A stretch of DNA of 64,000 bases from Xanthobacteraceae bacterium (GCA_019745775.1 JAIESR010000021.1:33420-97419), one strand, 5' to 3'. Shown: positions 45,167-54,120, counted from the stretch's first letter. Notes: generated by a model not told the origin, from the letters alone. Numbers and translations: made by a program.

Positions 45167-45502
45167 ATGACGAACCTTGAGTTGATGCACGATGTCGGGA
45201 GGCCGGAGCCGCTTGTGGTCGACTGCGATACCCGGGAAGGTATCACTGCGCGCCGCAACGTGCTGCTTGGGCTGTGGTCCGCCCGCCGCCTTGGCCTGAA
45301 CGGCGCAGATGCCGAGATCTACTCCTGGAGCGTGCATCTCGCCGACTGAGGCAAGCCAGGCCGCGATGACGTGGTCGCAAAAATCTCAGCGGACCTTGCC
45401 TTGGCTGGAGCACACGTAGGGGAACGAACCATCCGCCGACATCTTCGGGAGATGGAGTTGCGAGCGTTTCTGCAGCTCTCGGCCGAGCCAAGGTTCAGTT
45501 GA
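45167..45502 (+). pseudogene. DUF1476 (F1-ATPase zeta subunit-like) with in-frame TGA
   Basis: GGTGGAG precedes the ATG at 45167. The frame reads 60 codons to a TGA at 45347-45349, then continues in the same frame for 50 more codons to a TGA at 45500. Both halves match DUF1476: 'ITARRNVLLGLWSARRLGLNGADAEIY' resembles the family core, and after the stop 'GKPGRDDVVAKISADLALAGAHV' continues it. With the stop read through, length is 111 residues, normal for the family (about 105). The N-terminal 30 residues do not resemble the inhibitory N-terminus of zeta. So this is a divergent, probably inactive paralogue, unless read through. Confidence 0.75.
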
Positions 45503-45546
45503 GCGCAGTTCCGATGGAGGTCATCACTATTTTGAGGTCACACTTA

Positions 45547-45576
45547 GTCCCCGAGCTTCAAGCGAAGCCCGGGGAC
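45547..45576. terminator. hairpin between convergent genes
   Basis: GTCCCCG (45547-45553) pairs with CGGGGAC (45570-45576), with extra pairing CTTC/GAAG inside. It sits between the zeta-like frame (ends 45502) and the TerB gene (ends 45610). No T-run follows, so termination is inferred from position. Confidence 0.5.
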
Positions 45577-45609
45577 CTGCCAATGTTTCCTGGCCGGACA
45601 GTCGCCTCG

Positions 45610-46395
45610 CTAGGCTGCCGCTGCCGATTGCTGGACCGTCCCCACAGCGTCAAGGTGCGCGCGCAACCTCGGGTCGATTGCGAGAGCTTTCGCTAACTTA
45701 TCAAGCCATTCGCGCTCGGCGGGGGAGTCAGGCTCGATGGCGAGCCGGGCTGCCGTGTAGACCTCCGCACAAAGGGCGGGCGTGGTCGCCGCCGATGCGA
45801 GCTCCTCGATGCTGCTGGGATGCGAAATCACCAGCTCCAGCGTTCGTTGCTCTTCGGCAGCAAAATCACTCGCCGCGATGTGTCTGCGGATCTGCTCGTG
45901 CTCCGCCGGATCGAGACGACCATCGACGGCTGCTGCCGCGACCATCGCTTTCAGCATCAAGAGGGCGACTTTGTCGGATTGATCGGGGGGTGGAATAAAT
46001 GCGGCCAACGCGTTCGGTTGACCATTAGCGTCGCCTTGGTGAGACTGTTGCCAAGGACGGGCAGCCAAGAAATCGCTGACATTCTGAGGTACGACCGGTC
46101 GGCCTTCGCGATAGTTCTGATAAGCCTTGTAAGCAATACCGCCGATTGCCGCCACCGCGCCAACTTGCAGCGCGGTTCCTGCCAGGTCGCGCAGGCGCTT
46201 TGATCCGAACATAACCCCGGCAATCCCGCCTGCCGCGGCGCCGAGGCCGAGTGCGCCGGCGTGTCCGAGCCAGCCCGGCTGTTGTGTCGCCGAATAAGTC
46301 GAGGGGCTACGGCCGTCGGTACCTTGAGGCGCCGTCATGACTTGTGCACCGCTCGCGTTACCCACCAGCTCGCTCAGGATTCTTTCCACGCTCAT
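45610..46395 (-). CDS. TerB-family (DUF533) protein
   Basis: 261 residues from the ATG at 46395 (GAGGAGAAC upstream). The N-terminal third is polar, then a Gly-rich hydrophobic stretch (AGALGLGAAAGGIAGVMFG) and a second (LQVGAVAAIGGIAYKAY). The C-terminal 130 residues are the TerB-like helical domain: 'MLKAMVAAAAVDGRLDPAEHEQIRRHI' with the DGxLDxxE metal-type motif. Function in tellurite resistance is by family name only. It is divergent from the IDH gene; twin operators lie between them. Confidence 0.88.
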   Translation of the reverse strand: MSVERILSELVGNASGAQVMTAPQGTDGRSPSTYSATQQPGWLGHAGALGLGAAAGGIAGVMFGSKRLRDLAGTALQVGAVAAIGGIAYKAYQNYREGRPVVPQNVSDFLAARPWQQSHQGDANGQPNALAAFIPPPDQSDKVALLMLKAMVAAAAVDGRLDPAEHEQIRRHIAASDFAAEEQRTLELVISHPSSIEELASAATTPALCAEVYTAARLAIEPDSPAEREWLDKLAKALAIDPRLRAHLDAVGTVQQSAAAA

Positions 46396-46494
46396 TTCTG
46401 TTCTCCTCACTGTGGCGGCGCGGTCTTGCGCCTGTCGGTCAGTTGGGTAGTCGGCCGTTCCGCCGCACCAGGTGACAGGGCAGAAATGGCAATG

Positions 46495-46509
46495 ATTGAA
46501 GATTTCAAT
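46495..46509. promoter_or_regulatory. inverted repeat, operator copy 1
   Basis: ATTGAA-GAT-TTCAAT, perfect arms, followed by GTCTCGC. It repeats the 46535 site in sequence and is centred 40 bp from it. Confidence 0.55.
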
Positions 46510-46534
46510 GTCTCGCCCGCGGCGCAGGAACGCC

Positions 46535-46549
46535 ATTGATGTTCTCAAT
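46535..46549. promoter_or_regulatory. inverted repeat, operator copy 2
   Basis: ATTGA-TGTTC-TCAAT, followed by GTCGCGC. Together with 46495-46509 it forms two 22-bp imperfect direct repeats (ATTGAnnnTnTCAATGTCnCGC). Spacing of TTGA to TCAA is 5 bases, one less than the FNR/FixK consensus. Confidence 0.55.
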
Positions 46550-46629
46550 GTCGCGCAGTGGCACAACTCATTTCCAATTGGAGGAATCTTGGCCGATGGT
46601 CACTGTGTCAACGCTCTGGGAGAACACCG

Positions 46630-48180
46630 ATGAACGCTCGAATTCAGCCGATTGACGTCACAGTGCGGCCGTTGCCTCATTCAATGAGCCAATTCCAGGT
46701 CGCTGCAGATACCATTGTAAAGTCCGTGGAAACTGCAACGCCTGTTACCGTCGCGTTCGGAGACGGGATCGGGCCGGAAATCATGAATGCATGTCTGAAA
46801 GTCTTGCTGGAAGCCGGCGCCAAGATTGCGGTCGAGCCCATTCACATTGGTGAGCGACTTTACAAGCAAGGTGAGACATCGGGGATCGATAGTGAGGCTT
46901 GGCAGTCAATCCAGCGAACCCGTGTCCTCTACAAGGCGCCGATAACGACGCCGCAGGGTGGCGGTCTCAAGTCGGTCAACGTGACACTTCGCAAATCGCT
47001 CGGACTGTTCGCCAATGTCCGGCCCTGCACCGCGTATCATCCCTTCGTCGCGACCAAGCACCCAGGCATGGATGTGGTCATCATTCGCGAAAATGAAGAA
47101 GATCTCTATGCCGGTATCGAGCACCGGCAAACCGACGACGTCTATCAGTGCTTGAAGCTCGTATCGCGCCCGGGTTGCGAGCGTATCGTGCATTTTGCTT
47201 TTCAATATGCTCTGCGCAACGGACGTCGGAAGGTTTCGTGCTTCACCAAAGACAACATCATGAAGCTGACCGACGGTTTGTTTCATAAGGTCTTCGACGA
47301 AGTCGCGGTCCTTTATCCGCAAATCGAAAATGAACATTGGATCGTTGACGCGGGCGCCGCCCAATTGGCCGACGATCCCTGCCGGTTCGATGTGATCGTG
47401 ATGCCAAACTTGTACGGCGATATCCTGTCGGATGTCGGCGCCGAAATTTCCGGGTCGATCGGACTGGCTGCCTCCGCCAACATCGGATCGGGCTTTGCGA
47501 TGTTCGAGGCGGTTCACGGCTCGGCTCCCGCGCTCGCGGGACGAGACCTGGCCAATCCCTCGGGATTGCTTGGCGCCGGGGTGATGATGCTGTCTCACAT
47601 CGGACAGGCGCAGGTCGCTGAGCGTGTACACAACGCCTGGCTCAAGACCTTAGAAGACGGAATTCATACCTTCGATATGTTTGGGGACGGCGTCTCAAAA
47701 CAGGAGGCCGGTACCAAAACGTTCACGCGAGCAGTCATCCGGAACCTTGGCAACAAGCCCCAACACTTGAGGCCTGCCGAGCGCGGGCAACCGCTGCCCG
47801 GAGCTGCCGCCGTCAAGCCGACAAGTCCGAAGATTGCGCCGGCGGTCAAGGAGCTGGTTGGGATTGACGTGTTTGTGCATTGGCGCGGCCAGCAAGTACG
47901 GGCTCTCGCGGAGACGATGCGCTGCGCTCAAGGCCGCGATCTTGAACTGACCATGATCAGCAACCGAGGCGTGAAAGTCTGGCCTGCGGGAATCGCAGAG
48001 ACCTTGAAGACCGACCACTGGCGCTGCCGGTATATGGCGCGGCAGGGGAAAACGATCGACCATGCCAAGATAGCCAACCTGCAGATGGAGCTTGTCTATC
48101 TCGGGATAGACTTCATCAAGACAGAGCACCTGTACAACTTCGACGGCCAGCCTGGCTTCTCGCTCGGGCAGGGTCAGTGA
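46630..48180 (+). CDS. isocitrate dehydrogenase with C-terminal extension
   Basis: 516 residues from the ATG at 46630 (GGGAGAACACC upstream). 'VTVAFGDGIGPEIM', 'KSVNVTLRKSLGLFANVRP' (substrate Ser and Arg), 'ENEEDLYAGIEHR' (catalytic Tyr), 'FTKDNIMKLTDGLF' (catalytic Lys), 'NLYGDILSDVGAEISGSIG' and 'HGSAPALAGRDLANP' (cofactor loop) define the family. About 140 extra residues follow the usual end, as in the Thermus/Rickettsia-type enzyme. The cofactor loop lacks the Asp of NAD-type enzymes, so NADP is likelier, but this is not certain. It is convergent with alr. Confidence 0.9.
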   Translation: MNARIQPIDVTVRPLPHSMSQFQVAADTIVKSVETATPVTVAFGDGIGPEIMNACLKVLLEAGAKIAVEPIHIGERLYKQGETSGIDSEAWQSIQRTRVLYKAPITTPQGGGLKSVNVTLRKSLGLFANVRPCTAYHPFVATKHPGMDVVIIRENEEDLYAGIEHRQTDDVYQCLKLVSRPGCERIVHFAFQYALRNGRRKVSCFTKDNIMKLTDGLFHKVFDEVAVLYPQIENEHWIVDAGAAQLADDPCRFDVIVMPNLYGDILSDVGAEISGSIGLAASANIGSGFAMFEAVHGSAPALAGRDLANPSGLLGAGVMMLSHIGQAQVAERVHNAWLKTLEDGIHTFDMFGDGVSKQEAGTKTFTRAVIRNLGNKPQHLRPAERGQPLPGAAAVKPTSPKIAPAVKELVGIDVFVHWRGQQVRALAETMRCAQGRDLELTMISNRGVKVWPAGIAETLKTDHWRCRYMARQGKTIDHAKIANLQMELVYLGIDFIKTEHLYNFDGQPGFSLGQGQ

Positions 48181-48262
48181 AGAACGGCCGACGACCTATG
48201 TAACATCCGCTTCGTCTATTGATAGCGAAGCTCAAAAGAGGATGGCTTAGCTGGTGCGGCTT

Positions 48263-48317
48263 GGTTTCCGAAGTTGATAGCGGCGTGTGCCGCGGCGAAT
48301 CAGGAACTTCGGAAACC
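48263..48317. terminator. large nested hairpin between IDH and alr
   Basis: GGTTTCCGAAGTT (48263-48275) is exactly complementary to AACTTCGGAAACC (48305-48317); inside, GCGGC-GTGT-GCCGC forms a second hairpin. It is located between two convergent genes. Only weak T/A tracts flank it, so it may be a terminator for both or a repeat. Confidence 0.55.
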
Positions 48318-48321
48318 GGCA

Positions 48322-49470
48322 CTAATCGCGATAATTGCGGTGATACCGCTTTCCGAGGCTGGTCAGTATCTCGTAGCTGATGGTGCCGCAGGCGGTGCCG
48401 AGTTCGTCGACGCCGATGTCGCCGCCGATCAAGGTCGCGAATTCGCCGCGGCGGGCGACGCCATTCGGCAGATCGGTGACGTCGACCGCGAGGAGATCCA
48501 TAGAGATGCGTCCGATCAGGGGGCAGTGCTTCCCGGCGATGATCACGTTCGCAGGAGGCTTGACCTTGGTGGCGGCCGCGGCGCGGAAGTAGCCGTCGCC
48601 GTAACCAATCGCGACAATGGCGAGCCGGGTCGGGCGGGCGGCGGTCCAGCTTGCGCCATAGCCGACGGTGTCGCCTTTCTTGATCTGCCGCACCTGCGTG
48701 ATCCGGCCCTTGAGCTCGACCACGGGGCGCATGGCATTCTTCTGCCCGGAGATCGGATTGCCGCCGAACAGCGCGATGCCCGGGCGCACCAGATCGCAAT
48801 GCGCGGTGCCGCCGAGGAATATGCCGGCCGAATTGGCGAGCGAGGACGGCACGCCGCGAAACAGGATCCGGATCTCGCGGAACAGCCGGATCTGCCGGTC
48901 GTTCATCGGATGGTCGAGTGTTTCGGCACAGGCGAAGTGGCTCATCAACAGCTTGAAGCCGTGGCCTTCGGCTTGCACGCGCGGTGCGATGGCCACCGCT
49001 TCCTCGGGCGTCAGGCCGAGCCGGTTCATGCCGGTGTCGATATGCAGTGCCGCACCGCCACGCCAATTGTTGGAGGCGACGAAGGTGTCCCACTCGGCGA
49101 GCTCGGTCGTGCTGTTGATCACCGGCCGCAAATTGGCATCGGCGAACGCCGCGGCCGTGCCCGGCATCAGCCCGTTGAGCACGTAGATGACGGCTTCCGG
49201 CGCCAACGCGCGCACGCGGCGGCCTTCCGGGATATCGGCCACGAAAAACGTGCGGGCGCCGACCTTCCTGAGCGCCGGCACCACCCGCTCGATGCCGCAG
49301 CCATAGGCGTCGGCCTTGACCACCGCGGCACACTCGACCGGCACGGTCATGCCGTAGAGCCGTTTCCAGTTGGCAGCGATGGCGACGAGATCGATGGCCA
49401 GGACGCCGCCGGCCTCTGCTTCACCGGCAGCGATCATCGTGGGTTGCAACGTGGTCTCTTGCAGCGACAT
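48322..49470 (-). CDS. alr: alanine racemase
   Basis: 382 residues from the ATG at 49470. Converts L- to D-alanine for peptidoglycan. Lys52 in AVVKADAYGCG is the PLP lysine; 'HIDTGMNRLG' and 'GRISMDLLAVDVTDLP' are further family blocks, the latter near the catalytic Tyr region. A longer open frame (to 49830) has no matching N-terminus. dnaB lies 195 bp upstream on the same strand. The normal neighbour radA is 6.5 kb away across an accessory block. Confidence 0.95.
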   Translation of the reverse strand: MSLQETTLQPTMIAAGEAEAGGVLAIDLVAIAANWKRLYGMTVPVECAAVVKADAYGCGIERVVPALRKVGARTFFVADIPEGRRVRALAPEAVIYVLNGLMPGTAAAFADANLRPVINSTTELAEWDTFVASNNWRGGAALHIDTGMNRLGLTPEEAVAIAPRVQAEGHGFKLLMSHFACAETLDHPMNDRQIRLFREIRILFRGVPSSLANSAGIFLGGTAHCDLVRPGIALFGGNPISGQKNAMRPVVELKGRITQVRQIKKGDTVGYGASWTAARPTRLAIVAIGYGDGYFRAAAATKVKPPANVIIAGKHCPLIGRISMDLLAVDVTDLPNGVARRGEFATLIGGDIGVDELGTACGTISYEILTSLGKRYHRNYRD

Positions 49471-49664
49471 GGGTCGGGTTACGCCTGGGGTACGCGCGCT
49501 GGCTATCGTGTCCCTAGTTATGGACGGCATCGTGACGGCCGTCCACACCGGGCCGCCGACATTTCGTCTGGCACCAAAGGCGCGTATTCTCGAAGCAATA
49601 CAGATATTTGAGTCCCGATGCCGAAGCACCACACGAAGGCCGCGATCGCGGAGGCCGACGGCCG

Positions 49665-51167
49665 TCAGTAGTCGGACGGCCGCTCCGGGATCAGCTCGCT
49701 GTCGGCGAGGTTGTCGAAGCGCGTGACGGCGGCGTCGAAGTGGACGTTGACCGTTCCGGTCGGGCCGTGACGCTGCTTGCCGATGATGATTTCGGCCTTG
49801 CCGTGCACCGCGGCCATGTCGGTCTGCCACTTGAGATGCTCTTCGCTACCCGGGCGCGGCTCCTTGTTCGAGAGGTAGTATTCCTCGCGGAACACGAACA
49901 TCACCACGTCGGCGTCCTGCTCTATCGAACCCGACTCGCGCAGGTCCGACAGTTGTGGGCGTTTGTCGTCGCGGTTCTCGACCTGTCGCGACAATTGCGA
50001 GAGCGCGACGATCGGTACGTTGAGTTCCTTGGCCAGCGCCTTGAGATTGGTGGTGATCTCGGTCACCTCCTGCACACGATTTTCCTGGGAGCGGCGCGAG
50101 GACCCCTGCAACAGCTGGATATAGTCGATGACCAGGAGATCCATGCCTTTTTGACGCTTCAGGCGGCGCGCGCGCGCCGCAAGCTGCGCCACGGTCAGGC
50201 CGCCGGTTTCGTCGATGAACAGCGGCAGGTGCTGCAGCTCGACTGCCACATCCTTGATCTTTTCGAAATCGCGCTCGTTGATGCCGCCGCGCCGGATCGT
50301 GCTCGAGGGAATGCCGCTCTGCTCGGCGATGATACGGGTGGCGAGCTGTTCGGCCGACATTTCGAGCGAGAAGAAAGCGACGATGCCGCCATTGACGGTG
50401 GTGATGTGGCCGTCGGCCTGCACCTCGCCGCGCCAGGCGCGCGCGACGTTGTAGGCAATATTGGTGGCGAGCGCGGTCTTGCCCATGCCAGGACGGCCGG
50501 CCAGGATGATCAGGTCGGACGACTGCAGCCCGCCCATCTTGCCATCGAGGTCGCGCAGGCCCGACGCCAGGCCGGAGAGCTTTCCGTCGCGCTGGTAGGC
50601 TTTGGCGGCCATGTCGACCGCCGTGGTGAGGGCCGCTTCGAATTTCTGGAAGCCGCCGCCGTAGCGTCCGATCTCGGCGAGGTCGTAGAGGCGGCGCTCG
50701 GCTTCCTCGATCTGGTCGCGCGGCGCGAAATCAACCGGCGCATCGAACGCACCGTTGACCATGTCTTCGCCGATTTCGATCAGCTTGCGACGGGTCGCGA
50801 GGTCGTAGACGGTGCGGCCGTAGTCCGCGGCATTGATGATGGTTGTCGCCTCGGCCGCTAGGCGGGCGAGGTACTGCGCGACGGTCATCCCGGCGATATC
50901 GACCTCGGCCGGCAGAAAGGTCTTGAGCGTTACCGGCGAAGCAAGCTTGCCGGTGCGGATCAGGCTGCGCCCGATCTCGAATATCTGCTGATGGACAGGT
51001 TCGAAGAAGTGCTCAGGCTCGAGGAAGTCAGAAACGCGGTAGAGCGCCTCGTTATTGACGAGGATCGCACCCAAGAGCGATTGCTCCGCCTCGATATTGT
51101 GCGGCGCGATACGATAGGGCGCAACGGGTTCCTCCACCCGCTTGCGTGCGGTTGATTCGAGAGCCAT
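49665..51167 (-). CDS. dnaB: replicative DNA helicase DnaB
   Basis: 500 residues. The N-terminal DnaB domain starts 'APHNIEAEQSLLGAILVNNEALYRV'. Walker A GRPGMGKTALA is near 228, Walker B 'LLVIDYIQLLQ' near 340, and the arginine-finger region 'LRESGSIEQDADVVMFVFREEYY' follows. ATP-driven 5'-3' unwinding at the fork. The ATG at 51167 is preceded by GGTCC only, a weak site. It sits left of cfa on the same strand. Confidence 0.97.
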   Translation of the reverse strand: MALESTARKRVEEPVAPYRIAPHNIEAEQSLLGAILVNNEALYRVSDFLEPEHFFEPVHQQIFEIGRSLIRTGKLASPVTLKTFLPAEVDIAGMTVAQYLARLAAEATTIINAADYGRTVYDLATRRKLIEIGEDMVNGAFDAPVDFAPRDQIEEAERRLYDLAEIGRYGGGFQKFEAALTTAVDMAAKAYQRDGKLSGLASGLRDLDGKMGGLQSSDLIILAGRPGMGKTALATNIAYNVARAWRGEVQADGHITTVNGGIVAFFSLEMSAEQLATRIIAEQSGIPSSTIRRGGINERDFEKIKDVAVELQHLPLFIDETGGLTVAQLAARARRLKRQKGMDLLVIDYIQLLQGSSRRSQENRVQEVTEITTNLKALAKELNVPIVALSQLSRQVENRDDKRPQLSDLRESGSIEQDADVVMFVFREEYYLSNKEPRPGSEEHLKWQTDMAAVHGKAEIIIGKQRHGPTGTVNVHFDAAVTRFDNLADSELIPERPSDY

Positions 51168-51378
51168 GGACCTTCAGTGCTTTATTTTTGGGACTTGTTC
51201 GTGGCACGGCACCGACCATTACGCTTACGAGGTTGCACGCCGTTGGGGCCGCCATTAGCGCAGGGGCGCCGCCGCAATGGAAGCGCCGCGTTTGGCTGTC
51301 CCCATTGTCCCCGCTAAGAACCGCCAGCTCACAAGACGCTTGACGACGAGGACTGGTAGCCGAGGAACTGAGAGAGAA

Positions 51379-52635
51379 TCACTCACCTGCGAGTCGCAGC
51401 GGCGGGCGTTGACGACCTTCGGCGGCCCGCAGCCGTTCGGCTTCCCGGATCATGTAGTCGCGGGTCATGGGAACGACGCCCTGCCGCTTGGTAAGTTGGA
51501 TCTGGAACACCATCATCGCCTGCTCGCGGAACGCCATTTCCGCTGCCGCCAGGTAGAACTCCCACATCCTCGCGAAGCGCACGTCATAGATCCGCTCGAC
51601 CGTGTCGCGGTGTGCCAAGAACCGCTGCCGCCATGCCTTGAGCGTCTCGGCATAGTGCAGGCGCAGGATCTCGATATCGGTGACCAGCAGTCCGGCCTTC
51701 TCGATCGCCGGCAAGACCTCAGAGAGGGCAGGGATATAGCCGCCCGGAAAGATGTATTTTGCGATCCAGGGATTGGTCACGTTCGGTCCCTCGGAGCGGC
51801 CGATCGAGTGCAGCACCATGACGCCGTCATTCTCGAGCAGCGCCGCGCACTTGCGGAAGAACACGTCGTAAAAGCCGACCCCGACATGCTCGAACATGCC
51901 GACCGAGACGATGCGGTCGAAGCGCTCCGGCACGTCGCGATAATCCTGCAGACGGAAGTCGATGTCCTTGGTCGGCGGCCGTTCGGAGGCCCGCCCGCGG
52001 GCGAAGGCGAGCTGTTCGGCCGACAGCGTGACTGCCGTGACGCGGGCCTTGCACATTTCGGCCAGGTACAACGCCAGCCCGCCCCAGCCGCAGCCGATGT
52101 CGAGCAGGCGGTCGCCGGGCTCGATCAGGAGCTTCGCCGCCAGATGCCGCTTCTTGGCGATCTGGGCGTCGTCGAGCGTCTGATCGGGCGTCTCGAAATA
52201 GGCGCAGCTATATTGACGGTCCGCATCGAGAAACAGCGCGTAGAGCTGGCCGTCGAGATCGTAGTGGTGCGCGACATTGCGCAGCGATCGCTTCGGCGGA
52301 TTGAATTGCCGCAGCCGCCTGTAGAAGTAGCGGATCAGCCACTGTGGGCGAGCCCACAGCGGCGGCTTGCCATCGCGGCGCTGCGCAAAGACAACCGACA
52401 GCACATCGGCGATCGTTCCTTGCTCAACGATCATCGTGCCGTCGACATAGGCCTCGCCGAATTTGAGTTCCGGATCGAACAGGACGCCGCACTGGGCCGC
52501 GCGGGTCGTGAAACGAATGGCCACGGGTGGTCCGCTGCCGTCTCCGAAGGTAAAAACTGCCCCGCCTGCGGTCGTGACCCGCAGATTACCAGCGTGGATG
52601 AAATGTCTCAGTGCCAGCCGAAGAAGCCGTTCCAT
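51379..52635 (-). CDS. cfa: cyclopropane-fatty-acyl-phospholipid synthase
   Basis: 418 residues. Adds a methylene bridge from SAM to unsaturated acyl chains of membrane phospholipids. The SAM motif LLDIGCGWGGLALYLAE is near 175-191, preceded by 'QYSCAYFETPDQTLDDAQIAKKR', where the Cys matches the conserved active-site region; 'FPGGYIPALSEV' and 'GMFEHVGVGFYDVFF' follow. No signal; peripheral membrane enzyme. ATG at 52635 with GGAGACGCC upstream. Confidence 0.95.
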   Translation of the reverse strand: MERLLRLALRHFIHAGNLRVTTAGGAVFTFGDGSGPPVAIRFTTRAAQCGVLFDPELKFGEAYVDGTMIVEQGTIADVLSVVFAQRRDGKPPLWARPQWLIRYFYRRLRQFNPPKRSLRNVAHHYDLDGQLYALFLDADRQYSCAYFETPDQTLDDAQIAKKRHLAAKLLIEPGDRLLDIGCGWGGLALYLAEMCKARVTAVTLSAEQLAFARGRASERPPTKDIDFRLQDYRDVPERFDRIVSVGMFEHVGVGFYDVFFRKCAALLENDGVMVLHSIGRSEGPNVTNPWIAKYIFPGGYIPALSEVLPAIEKAGLLVTDIEILRLHYAETLKAWRQRFLAHRDTVERIYDVRFARMWEFYLAAAEMAFREQAMMVFQIQLTKRQGVVPMTRDYMIREAERLRAAEGRQRPPLRLAGE

Positions 52636-52840
52636 CGGCGTCTCCTGCTCCTACCCGTCAGTTCACGCACGGCGGAGCAATCCGACCGCCATGCCTGCGA
52701 CACATTTGGCGTCCACCCGCAACAACAGCGGGAATGCACGGCCCCACCCCCGGGGCTGGCTACCCGCCGGGACCCAAATATTAGAACAAAGTCCACGAGA
52801 GACGGCAATGCGGGGAACGCCTCAGTTGCCTGGGTAGCAA

Positions 52841-53464
52841 ATGCGCGGCAAGCTAAAGGTTCCGGTCAGGGCGGCCGATTTCTGGGTCAAAGCTCGGGAT
52901 TCAGCGGTGGAATTCAAGCAAGCATCAGCCGAGAGCGGGGCAGGCAATGTCCGGCCGGTGCGGCGATTGGTGCCTTGGGTCGCCGGCGCGTTGGGCATCC
53001 TGGTGGCGAGTTCGGCGCTGCCGCAGGGCAACATCGATGCCGGCAAGTCGCCGGCGCAGATGTTCGCCGACACCTGCTCCAACTGCCATCGCCGCCCCTC
53101 TGAGCTCAAGCGGGGTGCGAGTGCGAGCTTCCTGCGCCAGCACTACACGCCCGGGGCCCAGGAGGCCGCGGCCATGGCGAGCTACCTGGCGAGCGTCCCT
53201 GCCGATCCGCGCGCCGGCAAGGACAAGGCCAAGGCCGCGACGCAGGAGAAGGAAAAGGCCAAGGCGCAGCCGCAACCGCAACCGCAGCAGCAACAGGCCG
53301 AGCGGCCGCCCGAGCGCCCGCAGGAACGCCCCAAGGCGCAGCCGCCGGCAGGCAAGGGCAAGCGGCCTGAGTTCGGGAAGTCGGAGCCCGCGGCGGATAG
53401 CCCGCCGCCGGAGACCCGCGCCGAGGCACCCGCCGTTCCCAAGCTCGAGCCGTTCGAAGAGTAG
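52841..53464 (+). CDS. short exported protein with c-type heme motif
   Basis: 207 residues if read from the only ATG (52841). A GTG at 52958 (MRRLVPWVAGALGILVAS) would give a neater signal peptide. The mature part has one c-type heme site, CSNCH (Cys79, Cys82, His83 from the ATG), then 'YTPGAQEAAAMASYLASVP', the end of a small cytochrome-c-like domain without an evident Met ligand. From about residue 125 the tail is Lys/Gln/Pro-rich and ends LEPFEE. Similar genes between rplI and dnaB occur in Bradyrhizobium; the role is not known. Confidence 0.7.
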   Translation: MRGKLKVPVRAADFWVKARDSAVEFKQASAESGAGNVRPVRRLVPWVAGALGILVASSALPQGNIDAGKSPAQMFADTCSNCHRRPSELKRGASASFLRQHYTPGAQEAAAMASYLASVPADPRAGKDKAKAATQEKEKAKAQPQPQPQQQQAERPPERPQERPKAQPPAGKGKRPEFGKSEPAADSPPPETRAEAPAVPKLEPFEE

Positions 53465-53470
53465 CGCGCC

Positions 53471-54085
53471 TTACTTGCCTGCTTCGGCCGGCTTCTCGGC
53501 CTCTTCCTCGCCGCGCTTTGCCGCGGCCGCTTCCGGATCGAAGAAGCTCTCGGCATTGGCAAGCGCCTCGGCCTGCGCCTCTTGCTCCTCGGTACGGGCG
53601 ACCGTGATGTCCTCGCCACGGACGAGCCGCGCGGCTTCGTCCTCGTTGCGGGCGACGGCAACCATCACCGCAACCTCGACCTCGGGATGCAGCGCGATCG
53701 GGACCTTGTGCAAGCCGATGGTCTTGATCGGTGTGTTGAGCGTGATCTGATTGCGATCGATCTTGAAGCCTTTTGCGATCACCAATGTCGCGATATCGCG
53801 TGGCGATACCGAGCCATAGAGTTGCCCGCCCTCGGCGGCCTGGCGCAGCACCGTGAAGTTCTGGCCGTCGAGCTTCTCTCCGACCTTCTGGGCTTCGCCG
53901 CGCTGCTCGAGATTGCGCGCCTCGAGTTCCGTCTTCATGGTTTCGAAGCGCGAGCGGTTTTCCTTGGTGGCGCGCAGCGCCTTGCCCTTCGGCAGCAGAA
54001 AGTTGCGCGCGAACCCGTCCTTGACGCGGACGACGTCGCCCATCTGGCCGAGCCGGCCGACACGCTCAAGCAGAATGACTTCCAT
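53471..54085 (-). CDS. rplI: 50S ribosomal protein L9
   Basis: 204 residues: standard N-terminal domain ([19 protein letters not shown] ... [13 protein letters not shown]), connecting helix and C-terminal domain, then an acidic/Ala-rich tail of about 45 residues that is normal for alphaproteobacteria. It ends the rpsF-rpsR-DUF2232-rplI cluster. GGAGAAGAACC precedes the start. Confidence 0.97.
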   Translation of the reverse strand: MEVILLERVGRLGQMGDVVRVKDGFARNFLLPKGKALRATKENRSRFETMKTELEARNLEQRGEAQKVGEKLDGQNFTVLRQAAEGGQLYGSVSPRDIATLVIAKGFKIDRNQITLNTPIKTIGLHKVPIALHPEVEVAVMVAVARNEDEAARLVRGEDITVARTEEQEAQAEALANAESFFDPEAAAAKRGEEEAEKPAEAGK

Positions 54086-54120
54086 GGTTCTTCTCCTTCA
54101 ATCGATGAGGCTTTCGGTGA

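Noticed and set aside
46495..46549. FNR/FixK boxes in the TerB / IDH promoter
   Set aside because: TTGA and TCAA are separated by 5 bases in both copies, one fewer than FNR/FixK sites, so I report them only as an unknown operator pair.
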